The position numbers were made by a program, and so were the translations under genes. Below, piece after piece: positions 38,101 through 49,000 of a stretch of DNA of 50,372 nt. Each line of letters begins with the position of its first letter. The stretch's first letter is position 1. The notes below the pieces were generated by a model. It saw only the letters and a program-made list of their open reading frames with translations. It was not told where the DNA came from and searched no databases. Source of the DNA: a virus; IMG/VR virus record IMGVR_UViG_3300037493_001371, positions 1-50,372 of that record. One strand, given 5' to 3'.

Positions 38101-38812
38101 TTTTATTCCAGTTCCAATAACATCTACTTTTACTAAGGATGGGCGATTAAGGAATGTAGACCCTACTATATTAAACAAACCAACCGAACCAATATTTCCA
38201 AGTCCACTTTCGCCAGTTGTTCATTTATTTCAAGGAAACAATGGCTCTAATATAAATGGAGGAAGAGACGGAGAAGATTTACAATGGTCAATACTTGGCG
38301 GTAGTATACAATTTCAAATAGATCCAGTAACTGGATTATTAACAAAAACATTTGTTGATATAGATCAAGGAACCGCAGAATTAACAATAGTATTAACAGA
38401 TGCCGGAGGAGATACCGATCAAGTAGACATAACTATAGTTATATCCGCTACTGCAGGTATTAGCGTTAACACTGATATAACATCAACACAAATAACTGGA
38501 ACATTCTCTGCTGTTGGTGAAATAACAGTTTTAGATGGATATAACTGTGAGGTAAGAGCCGGGGCATTTCCTTTTCCGGACGGACCAAACAATGTACAGG
38601 CAACTGTTACTATAGTTGGCTATTCAGCTTTATTTGCAAGTGCTTTTGATGGGGCGCCGGGGTCATTCTCCTCTGAGGCTCATGTTTTATCTGGACCTGG
38701 AACCTACACATTTAACAATATATTTGTTATCTTCTCAGGAGGAGGCGGCTCAGGTGATATTTCTGAACTAGGCGGAGGAGGAACTGGTGGTATGTATTTA
38801 CAAAGTGTATAA
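35129..38812 (+). CDS. Large muzzle/stabilisation-type tail protein
   Basis: 1227 residues. The N-terminus (AETTNNFTGAKMNKDIDDRL, then NEYRNAINLQISKSENSDVG) is the motif by which crAss-like stabilisation proteins are recognised, related in role to P22 gp10. The body is a series of beta-propeller-like repeats. Residues about 1020-1115 resemble cadherin/Ig-like modules (QIDPVTGLLTKTFVDIDQGT), and the end is Gly-rich (FSGGGGSGDISELGGGGTGG). It probably closes the tail channel and supports fibres. Confidence 0.8.
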   Translation: MAETTNNFTGAKMNKDIDDRLIAENEYRNAINLQISKSENSDVGALQTILGNELVIDFNTLTESTNLDCIGYFVDTSNSRVFLFLTNYTDTTLNGQYNKLADNYIYLYNSLQNTYTKLVEGPFLNFSKTNPIIGVNLLEDLLFWTDNRNQPRKINISRALNSITYYTIEDQISVAKLSPVYAIDLYKTSALELASTATVGTVSGSGPYTAEITPGLTFPASLINIGDIVYATPGTSDFTSGEVTAINTTGPNVISFTVSSDTIFTSGTISLLYVNRDETTMYNVTDEFLPGGGSTAIVDGAISATNTFVIDDPGLPEFWPKVGQLISSTDPLSDIPPNIRVVSYNDTTFTVVVDANITLADNLEVKFNANPYYNPDYIGDPTFLENKFVRFSYRYKFDDNEYSIFAPFTQIAYIPRQDGYFLYEPNPDPLQEPIIDDETAAYRSTIVSFMYNKVNNILLQIKLPCNADELQSKFKIAEIEILYKESDNLSVQTVDVIPYTEIASQAGTGDVYVYNYQSKKPFRTLPERDTLRVYDKTPVRALGQEIASNRVIYSNYQDKQGYPKFLNYNVACNEKSPFNLEANTTSLIEYPNHSVKQNRNYEVGIILSDKFGRQSGVILSNALSSFNNSFGAASLYVPYKEETSPGSEIPEDGLVNQWPGLSLKVLFNNPIDSGGISDWPGIYNGVANSDDYNPLGWYSYKIVVKQNEQDYYNVYLPGMMAAYPMEPLKELDKTSHFVLIGDNINKVPRDLNDVSNTQEQYRSSVKLYSRVNNVEPDWQNQQFYPGNSFSFVNTIATVNSLFSPPIPPLALPDEYLQFYQVVSNPLIGRLTTDTKLGITTAEAGPSEPFAKTIRLAVAETDPFDSRLDIYWETSTSGIISELNEAIVTGSDAPSRLENWNFLLDEAAEPFDPLYNPVNDFYFVDLIGTLLEIPLGDITMTVVDGAGNPRNEFIMTQGSADGKFNIEIIDYFYYGFNAIQLESYKFTFTVNTFIPVPITSTFTKDGRLRNVDPTILNKPTEPIFPSPLSPVVHLFQGNNGSNINGGRDGEDLQWSILGGSIQFQIDPVTGLLTKTFVDIDQGTAELTIVLTDAGGDTDQVDITIVISATAGISVNTDITSTQITGTFSAVGEITVLDGYNCEVRAGAFPFPDGPNNVQATVTIVGYSALFASAFDGAPGSFSSEAHVLSGPGTYTFNNIFVIFSGGGGSGDISELGGGGTGGMYLQSV

Positions 38813-38816
38813 TAAT

Positions 38817-38853
38817 ATTACAGTAAGGTGGTTTTATATTACCTTACTGTAAT
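38817..38853 (+). terminator. Hairpin terminator after muzzle-type gene
   Basis: ATTACAGTAAGGT (38817-38829) and ACCTTACTGTAAT (38841-38853) pair perfectly over 13 bp around an 11-nt loop, 4 nt after the stop. The symmetrical stem may work in both directions; the downstream sequence is TTAATATAATAAA, not a pure T-run. Confidence 0.75.
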
Positions 38854-38882
38854 TAATATAATAAATAAGTGATAATAATTAT

Positions 38883-40313
38883 ATGGCAGCGGCAATAGAA
38901 ATTAAATATTTTAATACTTTTTTATTAAAGAAAGTATTAAGCAATGAACTTTTAGATTATGAACCTGTATATGGCGGATCTTTTGGTATACCAGAAGAAA
39001 TTGGCGGTTATCCAGCACCAGATTTATTAAATATTTTAGATGATAATTATAGCGAATGGGTTATAGAAGAATCTAGAATACAAGGGGGCTTTAACGATAC
39101 TACAGTTGATTTTGGTGTAAAAGCATACTTAGTTGAAGATGACAATGGTGCTTCTATTAGAGCAAATTCTTTAATATACTCAGGTATATATAATTCAAGA
39201 ACAGGCATTAATAATACTAATCAATTTTCTGTTGCTGAAGATATAACAAAAAGTCTTAATCCATCTAATGGTTCAATACAAAAATTATATGCGGAAGATA
39301 CAAACTTAATAATCTTTCAAGAAGATAAAGTTAGTAGAGCATTAATTGATAAAGATGCAATATATTCTGCTGAAGGCGGAGGAACAGTAACGTCGTCTAA
39401 TGCTGTAATTGGAGATATTCAAGCTTATGCTGGTAATTATGGTATTAGTCAAGACCCACAAAGTTTTGCTGTATATGGATATAGAAAATACTTTACTGAT
39501 AGATTTAGAAATGCAGTACTTAGATTATCACAAGATGGTTTAACTGAAATTTCTGAAAACGGTATGACTGACTTTTTTAGAGATACTTTTAATAATATAA
39601 ATTCTGCTCAATATGGGCAAGGTAATGTTATTGGGGGATGGGATATTCATAATAAACAATATGTTTTATCTTTACAACGTAGTGTCTCAAATCCTGATCA
39701 AAATTATAGTACCTTAAACTTTGATGAATTAGTTAATGGTTTTTCAAGTTTTCTTACTTTTAAACCTACACAACTATTTAGTATAAGGAATAAAGTATTT
39801 TCATTAAATTCAGGTACTCTTTGGATACATTATAGTAATAACGTTCCGGTTGGATCGTTTTATGGTGTTACATCACCAGCTTCTATAACTTTTGTGTTTA
39901 ATGAAAACCCAGCGGTTAGTAAAAACTTTAAAACAGTAAACTACGAAGGAGACAATGGTTGGCAGGTTAATAGTTTTATATCAGATGCTCAAAGAGCGGA
40001 TCCAGGCAGTACACCAGGTACATGGATTTCTACGTATGATACTACAGCATTAGTACCAAGTTATATAGGAGGCGTTTATGTTGATGGAGGTGTAACTTAC
40101 CATTATGGCTTTGATAGAAAAGAAAATAAATATTTTGCAAACTTAACAAATAATAGTTTACCAACTGACGGTGAAGTAATTTACGGCGCGCAAATGACGG
40201 GTATTAAAGGGAGATATGCTACTGTAACAATGTCCACAGATGCTGTTACTAATCCCGGTGGGTTAAAAGAATTATGGAGCGTTGGTTCGGTATATTCTAT
40301 ATCAAGTTACTAA
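38883..40313 (+). CDS. Second stabilisation/muzzle-type tail protein
   Basis: 476 residues. Motifs include VIEESRIQGGFNDTTVDFG, IQKLYAEDTNLIIFQEDKVS, GYRKYFTDRFRNAVLRLSQD and the very characteristic ENGMTDFFRDTF, all found in crAss-like tail stabilisation or muzzle proteins. In this genome these motifs are in a separate gene from the NFTGAKMNKD protein upstream, so the function seems split over two products. Beta-propeller-like, no catalytic site. Confidence 0.75.
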   Translation: MAAAIEIKYFNTFLLKKVLSNELLDYEPVYGGSFGIPEEIGGYPAPDLLNILDDNYSEWVIEESRIQGGFNDTTVDFGVKAYLVEDDNGASIRANSLIYSGIYNSRTGINNTNQFSVAEDITKSLNPSNGSIQKLYAEDTNLIIFQEDKVSRALIDKDAIYSAEGGGTVTSSNAVIGDIQAYAGNYGISQDPQSFAVYGYRKYFTDRFRNAVLRLSQDGLTEISENGMTDFFRDTFNNINSAQYGQGNVIGGWDIHNKQYVLSLQRSVSNPDQNYSTLNFDELVNGFSSFLTFKPTQLFSIRNKVFSLNSGTLWIHYSNNVPVGSFYGVTSPASITFVFNENPAVSKNFKTVNYEGDNGWQVNSFISDAQRADPGSTPGTWISTYDTTALVPSYIGGVYVDGGVTYHYGFDRKENKYFANLTNNSLPTDGEVIYGAQMTGIKGRYATVTMSTDAVTNPGGLKELWSVGSVYSISSY

Positions 40314-40319
40314 AAATAA

Positions 40320-40793
40320 ATGGAAAATCAAATTCAATTAAATTCAGAACATCGTTTAATTAATACGGGGTTCATCAATAAAGTGGAAGCATTAGAGAAT
40401 GCAATGTTAGCAATGGATAATCCATTAATAGCAAAAGGAAATTCAGATATGTTTCCGCTAAAACACTCTTTCTCAGAAGGAGTATATATTAGAGAAATGT
40501 TCATGGTAAAGGGAGGTCTTGTTATAGGTAAACTATATAAGATTTCCCATACATGGTTTTTATTGAAAGGAGAAATAACGGTAGCTACTGATGAAGGAAT
40601 AAACCATTATGTTGCCCCTTGTTATGTACATGCTCCTGAAGGGACCAAAAGAGTTATACAAGCGCTGGAAGATACAATATTTGTTAATGTATATCCAAAC
40701 CCTAATAATATAACAGACATAGAAAAATTAGAAGATATGCTAACGTGTACTTCTTACGAAAAATATAAAGAATATAAACTTTTAAATGAATAG
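40320..40793 (+). CDS. Cupin-like beta-barrel virion protein
   Basis: 157 residues. A jelly-roll pattern with FPLKHSFSEGVYIREMFMVK, GGLVIGKLYKISHTWFLLKG, EITVATDEGINHYVAPCYVH and EDTIFVNVYPNP matches a cupin-type barrel. Possible metal-site His residues (His48, His77, His95) are present but not in a full canonical motif. Found between tail genes in related phages; probably structural. Enzymatic activity cannot be excluded. Confidence 0.65.
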   Translation: MENQIQLNSEHRLINTGFINKVEALENAMLAMDNPLIAKGNSDMFPLKHSFSEGVYIREMFMVKGGLVIGKLYKISHTWFLLKGEITVATDEGINHYVAPCYVHAPEGTKRVIQALEDTIFVNVYPNPNNITDIEKLEDMLTCTSYEKYKEYKLLNE

Positions 40794-40796
40794 AGT

Positions 40797-41534
40797 ATGA
40801 GCATGGTAGTAGCCGGTGCCATTAGTGGTGGTTTAACAATAGCATCTGGAATATTTGGTTCTAGGTCAGCAAAAAAAGCTAGGCGTCGGGCAGAAGCAGA
40901 AGCAAGAGCAAGAGCAGCGGAATTAGCTGCATTAGAAAGATCAAGACAGGCAATTATAAACCCATATGAAGGAGTAAAGGATGTTAGTTCGCTAGCATCT
41001 GATCTTACTGGCATGGTATCAAATCCTTACGCAAGTTTAGGCGTTGCTACGAAAGCTGCTGAATTTCAAGCGGAACAAGCCGATATGTCATTAGCTAATA
41101 CATTAGATACTTTACAACAAACCGGAGCAAGTGCAGGAGGAGCGACAGCATTAGCGCAAGCCGCTTTACAAAGTAAAAAAGAAATTTCTGCTAATATTGA
41201 ACAACAAGAGGCTGCTAACCAAAAACTTAGAGCTCAAGGTGAACAAGAAATGCAACAAACTAAAATGGCTGAAGCTCAAAGAATACAAGAAGTAAAAATG
41301 AGCGAAGCACAAAGAGTACAAGTAGCAGAAGCTGCAGGTAAAGAGTTTATGTTTAATGCCCGTGAGACTCGTGAGGTTGCAAAAATGGATCGTGTTGCCG
41401 GTCAATTATCAAGCGCTCAAGCGCAAGCTGCAAAAGCAAGAGCAGATCAAACCGGAGCAATAACAGGTATGCTCGGTGGGTTATCGTCAATAGCCTCTTC
41501 AATGGGACAAGGCGGAGCATTTACAAAAAAATAA
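40797..41534 (+). CDS. Internal virion / ejection protein (T7 gp14-like type)
   Basis: 245 residues. A glycine-rich hydrophobic N-terminus (MSMVVAGAISGGLTIASGIF) is followed by a long Ala/Gln/Glu/Arg coiled coil (KKARRRAEAEARARAAELAA; QEMQQTKMAEAQRIQEVKMS), ending GAITGMLGGLSSIASSMGQG. This is the design of podovirus ejection proteins such as T7 gp14, which insert in the outer membrane to extend the tail during DNA entry. Function inferred from architecture and position. Confidence 0.72.
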   Translation: MSMVVAGAISGGLTIASGIFGSRSAKKARRRAEAEARARAAELAALERSRQAIINPYEGVKDVSSLASDLTGMVSNPYASLGVATKAAEFQAEQADMSLANTLDTLQQTGASAGGATALAQAALQSKKEISANIEQQEAANQKLRAQGEQEMQQTKMAEAQRIQEVKMSEAQRVQVAEAAGKEFMFNARETREVAKMDRVAGQLSSAQAQAAKARADQTGAITGMLGGLSSIASSMGQGGAFTKK

Positions 41535-41555
41535 TATTAGATAAAAATACAATAT

Positions 41556-43025
41556 ATGGGAGCATATTCAAATCCAGCTTTAATAATTGACACAGAATCA
41601 GGAGAGCATATTAGAAATTTACAAAGCACAATAGCTAGTTCATTCTCTAATTTTGCGCAAAGCTATGCTAATAAGCAAGAAGAAATAAAGAAAAAACTTG
41701 AAGCAAATACAAAAAGATTAGATGAAATAAATAATGAAACTGAGGAGTATGCTTTTTCATTACGCACAAATGTATCTAAAATTTCCGCTAAAGACAATAA
41801 ATTAAACTTATCTGAAACATTTGAACCGCTAATACAAGAAGCGGTAAAATTAAAATCAGGATTATTGAATAATACAATAACTGGTAATGATAGACAAGTA
41901 GCAATGCAGAAGTTGGCTGATATAAATAGTACGGTATCCGGCAGTTTTTCGCAAAGTTTAGGGGATGTAGCTGTTTATGCAGATGAAGTAGATAAATTAT
42001 TGTTAAAACCAATAGGAAGCCCAGGCGGATTAGCAGAAGATATGAACCCTGATGATGTAAGAGCCCTGCGCATAATGCAAGGTAAGTTAGGCGGTAATAA
42101 AAAAGCTACATATAAAAACGGTAATCCAAATGAACTTGTTTGGGAAATATATGATGACAAAGGAAACTTAGTACGCGAATATGCTGCATCTAAATTGCAA
42201 AAAATAAGTGATCTTGGTACTGAATTTATAAAAACAGTACCAGATAGAACAGCTAATAATGAAAGTTTAAAATCTGCTAAACCAGATATTTTTGAATTAG
42301 AATCAACTAACCCAAGAGATCCAGACGCACAAATGCAATCAAATGGCCGCATTAAAGAAGCGTTCCTTAAGAAAGATGCTAATGGAGTACCAATTACAAA
42401 AGAAGTCGAAGTTGGACAAAAAGGTTCAGGTAGATATAAAATTGTGATGGAACCGGACGTTGATTTAATAAAGGCAGCGGTAAACACAGATTTAGATGCT
42501 CAATTAGCCGGTATGACAGATGAAGAATTAATGTTACATACAAATAATACAGTCAATAAATATCGCGTTAAAGCCAATTTAAAGCCAATATATTTAGATT
42601 CTGATAATGTACTTAGTGCAACAGAAAAAGCTGAAGCAATTGAGGCTTATAAGGACCATTTTGTTAATACTCAAATAATGAAAGAGCAAGATGTTTTAAA
42701 AGAAGACTCTGGAGTTTATATATATCAAAAAGAACAACCAAAATCTACAACTGCAAAAGGCGGACCAAAAAAAGAACCTAAAAAATCTCAAACCCAGATA
42801 TTGAATGAGTCGGTATTTGAAACTTCTTCAGGTGAAAGAGCTGAAAAAGGTCTTGGAGCGGGTACGATTGTTAAAGGACCTAATAAGAGATATAAAATAG
42901 CTGACAAAAATGATGGTGGAAAAGCAGGTTATTGGTATGAACTTGACAAAGATGGTTTTATAGTTGGAGATCCTGTATCTGAAAAAGTGGTAAAAGCACA
43001 GATTGGGTATAAAAAAACAAAATAA
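41556..43025 (+). CDS. Internal virion (cargo) protein
   Basis: 489 residues. An N-terminal coiled-coil region (EHIRNLQSTIASSFSNFAQS, KQEEIKKKLEANTKRLDEIN) is followed by a mixed region with DDVRALRIMQGKLGGNK, DDKGNLVREYAASKLQKISD and a C-terminal small beta module (GAGTIVKGPNKRYKIADKND, YWYELDKDGFIVGD). Located between the ejection-type and giant proteins, it is most simply a capsid cargo protein ejected with DNA. Leftward frames here are shadows. Confidence 0.65.
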   Translation: MGAYSNPALIIDTESGEHIRNLQSTIASSFSNFAQSYANKQEEIKKKLEANTKRLDEINNETEEYAFSLRTNVSKISAKDNKLNLSETFEPLIQEAVKLKSGLLNNTITGNDRQVAMQKLADINSTVSGSFSQSLGDVAVYADEVDKLLLKPIGSPGGLAEDMNPDDVRALRIMQGKLGGNKKATYKNGNPNELVWEIYDDKGNLVREYAASKLQKISDLGTEFIKTVPDRTANNESLKSAKPDIFELESTNPRDPDAQMQSNGRIKEAFLKKDANGVPITKEVEVGQKGSGRYKIVMEPDVDLIKAAVNTDLDAQLAGMTDEELMLHTNNTVNKYRVKANLKPIYLDSDNVLSATEKAEAIEAYKDHFVNTQIMKEQDVLKEDSGVYIYQKEQPKSTTAKGGPKKEPKKSQTQILNESVFETSSGERAEKGLGAGTIVKGPNKRYKIADKNDGGKAGYWYELDKDGFIVGDPVSEKVVKAQIGYKKTK

Positions 43026-43044
43026 TAAATTAAATTAAGTATCT

Positions 43045-46000
43045 ATGCTTGAGTACATCGACGATTTAGGACAAACATATACAGAAGACGATATAAATAG
43101 AATGGCAGCCGAGCAGAAAATCTCGGCTGATGCCATTATAAAAAACAAGAAGTTAAAACAGAAAGCTACAAAGAGTACTGTTGCGGCTAAGCCAAAAGCA
43201 AAAAAATATCCTTGGAGCGATGGCCAAGAAAAAAAAGAGCCAGGTTTTTTAGATACGTTTAAGAAAGCTAAGAAAGCAAATATAAAAAAGAGTACTGAAA
43301 AGGTTTCTAATTTTGTTAATCAGCAAGATCAGGCTTTGCCGTTTGTATCTGCAGATCCTATGCAAGATATTTTAAATCCTGCTGCAAAATTTAATAAAAC
43401 ACTTGAGGAGGTGTCTAAAGTTCCTGTAAAACAAGAGTTTGAAACATTAGAAGACAAAGAAGCTGAGATTGTTAATTATATAAAAAGTAAACCTATTGAT
43501 TATGGTTTAATTGATGAGGAATATAATAATGAAATTAACAACTCGCAAACAATTGATAACGTAAGAGAAAGTGCTAAAGGTTTCTTTAATGAAATGGTAT
43601 TAGGACCAGTTTCTATGGTTGGTCAAGCTATTGGTGCTGATATTGACTTAACAATATCTCCATATAAGCCATTAGAGAAAGAAAAAAAGGAAGCAATAAC
43701 TATACTATCAAGAGGCAAGAAAAAAGGTGATAAAATAAGCAATGCTGATATTGACGCGCTTGCTAAAGATATATTTTATAAACAAAAAGTATTAGTTCAA
43801 GAGGGTAAAGCAGCCGAAGAATTTTGGGATAACCAACCATTATATCTACCTGAAGTTGCTGAACAAAAAGAAAAGCTTAAAATTAGATCAATGCAAGATG
43901 TACTTGTATCGTCTGATTTAGCTCGTCAACAAACCATATTAGCTAAAACTTATGGCAATGAATTATCTGCTTTTGAAATATACTCTAATGACTTTAAAAA
44001 GAAGTATGATTCTGGAGATGTTACAGACGAGGAGATAGCTAAATATGAAGTTAGAAGAGAAGGAGCTAAGAGGGCTGTAGAAAGTTTAAAAGGAGTATAC
44101 GATAATTTTCCTAATTACATAGATAAAATAAAAAGCGACGAAGAGAAGCTTGAATATTTTAAATATAATTATGATGATGTTACTGCTAATATGCAAAGAC
44201 TAATTGGAACGAGTCTTAATATAGTTGGTGGTACAGGAAAAATACTTGGATCTACGCTTGAATACATAGAAGGAGACAAATATGGCATTGGAGGATTACT
44301 TAGCGAAGCATCAGGCACTACTATAGATGTAGGTAATAAGATTAAAGAAGATGTTAAAAATACATCTTTTAGTGATGTTAATTCTTTTGGAGACTTTGGT
44401 AAATACTTTTCTGGATTAGTATCCGAACAACTTCCTATATATGCCTCAATGTATTTTGGTGGAAATTATGGAGCTGCGGCTGTTTCATTAGGGTCTGGCG
44501 GACAAAAGATCCAGGAAATGGAAAATGAAGTTGGATCTGATTATGATTTAGGATCAAAGCTTTTAGCTGGATACGGATTTGCTCTTGCGGAATTTGTGCC
44601 TGAGAAATTAGGTACTCTAAGAATGTTTGATAACATGAAACGTGTTATGTCAACTGTCGGTAATCAACCTAGGCAAATATTTAAAGAAAGCTTTATTAAG
44701 TCAACTTTATCTACAATAGGTCTTGCCGGGGTAGAGAGTCAAATTGAGGGGGGTACTGAGGTCCTTACTGAAGGATTAGATATGCTTATTGATGAGCATT
44801 TGTTAGGTAAAACCGTTTCTTCATCAGATAGATCTAAAAGGTTTAAAGAGGCTTATGCTGGCGGAGCATTTATGAGTGGTGGTTTACAATTAGGGGGTGG
44901 AGTTTCTACATTAGTTACAAAAGAATTAAAAAACTACGCTACCGATCAAGAAATGGCAGCTAGCAAAAATTTAATGGACCGTATTGACTTTTTACAAACA
45001 GAGATGCAAACTAATACAAAATTATCTGGTAAAGAAACAGATGAAATAAGATTAGAAATAAATAGACTTGCTAATGAATCTGTAAAGGTTATTGAGAACT
45101 CACAAGATAGAGTTTATGACATGCCTGTTGAAGATATGACTGCTGTTTTAGAAATAAACAAAAAACAACAAGATTTAAAAGAAGAATATGTAAATTTATC
45201 TCAATCTAATTTTTCACCAGAAATTAAGAAAGATAAAGCTATTGAATTAAAAGATCAATTCAGTAAATTAGAAAGTGAAAGAGAATTTTTATTAACTGGT
45301 AAATACGCTGCAATAAATAAAATAATAGGTAATAGATCTGTTATAAATAGTAATGTTGAAAATATTAAAAAGATTGTAGCTACTTTAGGCGAAGAAAATA
45401 TTAATAACAAAATAGGTAATCAAGGGTCTATTGCTGTATTTGAGAATACAGATGAACTTCAGAAAGCTTATAAAGAATGGTTAGTTACAGAAAATAACAG
45501 TACGAAGAAAGCAATCTCTTCTGGAGAATTACCTGCTAATACAACTATAAAATCTGATGATCAAATAAACGCAGAGGTTGCTGAAGCAATTAAATCTGAT
45601 GGGTTTAGTTTGCCAAACGGGCAATCTGTTATTAACCTTAGTGTTGCTTCAAGAGTTGGGGCAATTAATGTTGCTCAACATGAATTTTTACATAAAGTAT
45701 TAGGTAAAGCTCTTAGTAACCCTCAAGAAAGAAAAAAAGTTGTTAATGGATTTTTATCTGTATTAACTACTAAAGAAAGAGCGGTTGTACAAAAACGTAT
45801 TGATGATAATTATTTAGACAAAGATACTGGTAAATTAAGCGATGAAAATTTAGAAGAATATTTTACAGCATTTATTGATGCTATCGCTTACGGCGAAATT
45901 GGCGATAAAAACCAAGTTAAAGATGTATTAAGAAGAGCTGCTAGACCAGTACTTAGAGTATTGCAAAAGCTTGGGTTTTCAAATGCTAAATTTAGTGAGG

Positions 46001-49000
46001 GACGTGATTTTTATGATTTCTTAAAAGAATATCAATCCAATGCAAGTAAAGGCCGAATAAGTAAAAGAGCTCAAAGTTTATTAACCGGTGAGCCAATATC
46101 TAGAACAATAAAATATTCTAAATCAATAGAAGATAGAATGGATGATCTTGATGATCAACTTAATAATAATGAAATTGATTATGATACTTACGAAGTAAAG
46201 ATGATTGCTCTTGAAAAAGAGGAAGCTGAATTAGCTCGTAAAGAATATGAAGAAAAAAGAAACGAAGTTAAGCCAACAGAAAAGAAACCTGCAGAAAAGA
46301 AACCTACAAAAGCAAAAGAAGATGTAGAGGTAAGTGATGTAGCTAATAAAGCAAAAGCTAAACTTGATGCTATCGGTAATGATCCAAAAGGATTTAATCC
46401 TAATAACCCAGAAATTTATTCAGAGCTTGACAAAATGGTTAAAGTTAAGTCTAGAAACTACAAAACAGCAAAAGGAACCGTAATAGATCTTACAAATAAA
46501 GATAGAGGTGGTATTGATGGGTTTAATATGGAAGAGATGGTTAGTTATGTGAGAACATCGATGATACCTTATATTGCTAAATTTGATCCTGCTAGAAATA
46601 ATAGTTTATATGGATATATAAACGCTCAGTATATAAACCGTATGAAAGGGGCTCTAAAAAGTGGTGAAGTTGCGGATGTAGTATTTACAGAAGATGTTTC
46701 TGAAATGACTAAGTTAGCTAATGAAGATGTAGAAGTAACTAAGCCTTCATTACCAGAAAGAAAACGTTTCCAAAATATATTAGAATCTGGTGTATTTAGT
46801 CCAGATGTTATTGCTAATATCCAAGCTAAAATTCTACCTGTGGTTAGAACATTGAAATCAAAGATTAATGAAAAGACTTCTATAAATAAGACTGTTGTTC
46901 CGTTAATTAGTGAGATAAAAGATGAAATGGGTAAACAAGCTGACATTGATATTAAAAAAGCAATGGGCGGTAAAGAGAATCAAGAGTTACAAAATTGGTT
47001 AATTACCAATAAGAAAACAATTCTTGAGAATATGACTACTACATGGTTAATGGGTAAGGATGGAGTTGGAGGTATGCCTTTTGCTATTCAGAAAAAGATA
47101 AATGGTAGATGGGTTAATTTTCCTGAATGGAAAGGTCAAAAAATAGATCGTGAATCTGTATCAACTGATTTAGCCGGTAGAACTTCTGGAGCTGAATTAG
47201 TTAGAAGATTACCTGAAGTTAATAAGAATGTACCAACGGTAGATTATTTATCTTCAATTATAGATTTAGAAACCGGTAATGTACTTAGAGGAAGAAAAGA
47301 ATCTTTAGCTAAAGCATTAGCTGAAGAAGTTTCATTTGATATTATATCCGATGATATTGCTAATGATGGAATTATTGCAGAAGCATTAAATAAAAATCAG
47401 GAATTAAAGGGAGCTGTTGTTGAAAAAATAATGGTTGAAGAGTTTAATAGATTAACAGAACGTGGAAATGTTAAATTCTCGTTATCAAAAAGAAACATTG
47501 ATGTTGATGCGGCTATAAAATATATAGTTTCAACAAAAGGTGATATAGATATAATAAACTTAACATTAAAAGAACCATCAAAAGATTATAATACTACCGA
47601 GTTTAGAAAACTTCATAAGTATTTAGTTAGTAATGGAGTTACTGAAGATGATATAAATGTTATAATTAATAAGTATACCGAAGCGCTAAATAAAGTAGGA
47701 TATGGTTACCATGAAAAGTTTATTGAATCAATAATAAATTCTACTTCAAAAACAGGTATTGTTGCTAAAAATTACGGAGGCAATAGTAATGTATTACCAG
47801 ATTTAGTTATTGGTAAAAACTCTAATATAAATACAGTACAGGCTTTAAGAAAGAACAAAGGCAATATTGCTATTGTTGAGGTTAAATTATCTCCATTTGC
47901 TAGGATAACATCAAGCACATTAAGTTCATTAATTAATAAATATTCTAATGAAGATTGGTTTGATAATGTAAATACAATTTATGATAATTTTAAAAAATCT
48001 GATTTGTATTCTAAACTATCCGAATATTTTGAAAGAGATGCTAATGGAAAAATAAATGTTACAAAAGCACGCGCAATAAGAATTAAACCAGACAGTATTC
48101 AATTAGTTAAAGACTTACTTGTTGGGAATGTTTCTATTGGAGATAAAGATTTACCGCTAAGCTCAGTTACATCGATAAACAATAATAAGTCTTATCCAAA
48201 TGATTTATTAGTATTAGGTACTTATGCTACAGATTATTTTGGGCCGGAATTTTTAAGTTCATACAATATTGATTTAGGCGAGAATAATGATATGGATCCT
48301 AATATAATTAATAGTAGAATAGAATTAAAAATAGATAACGGTGGTTTCTTAAGAGCTAGAGTGTATTTCAGCATAAAGAGAGATACTGCTAATCAAATAT
48401 ATAAAGTAAATAAAGAATCCAATAATCTTAATACTTTAAAAGACAAAGCGCAATTAGTAATAGATAATAAAATACTTATTAGACATTCTAAATCTTTAGA
48501 AAACAATTTAAACTCTTTCAAAAAAGACGATAAAGGCATTACATTAATTTCTGATTATATTACTAAAAACGATATTAAAAGAATTGACGCTGAAACATCT
48601 TTTGAGGTATTAAATGATCTTAACAAATCTATTGAAGATTGGTGGGGAGTTGTTTCTGACAAAGCTATTGAAGGTATGAATAGATCTGTTGACTATGCCT
48701 TTGATATTATTGAGAATCGTGAAAACGAAGGTGGCTCATTAATGGCTGCCGTAAATGACGCACTTAATGTAGAAACAATTAAATTTGCAGAGAAGCAATT
48801 AAATGATTGGATAAATTCAGATCCTAAATGGAGCGCAAGACCTAAGTTTAGTAAATCATTAGATTATGAATTTAATGATATGTTGGAACGTAATAAGAAT
48901 GTTCCTTCATACGAAAAGATTTCAGATATTGTTGCAAAAAGAGCGGGTACAAAAGCAAATACCTTATCTTTCTTTGTTCCGCCATCTGCAGATGACTTTA

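Noticed and set aside
41975-42487. Leftward 170-codon frame inside the cargo-protein gene
   Set aside because: Antisense shadow of the frame at 41556-43025, which has operon spacing and coherent composition.
46626-46946. Leftward 106-codon frame at the right end
   Set aside because: Lies within the uninterrupted giant frame on the + strand, which has recognisable motifs there.
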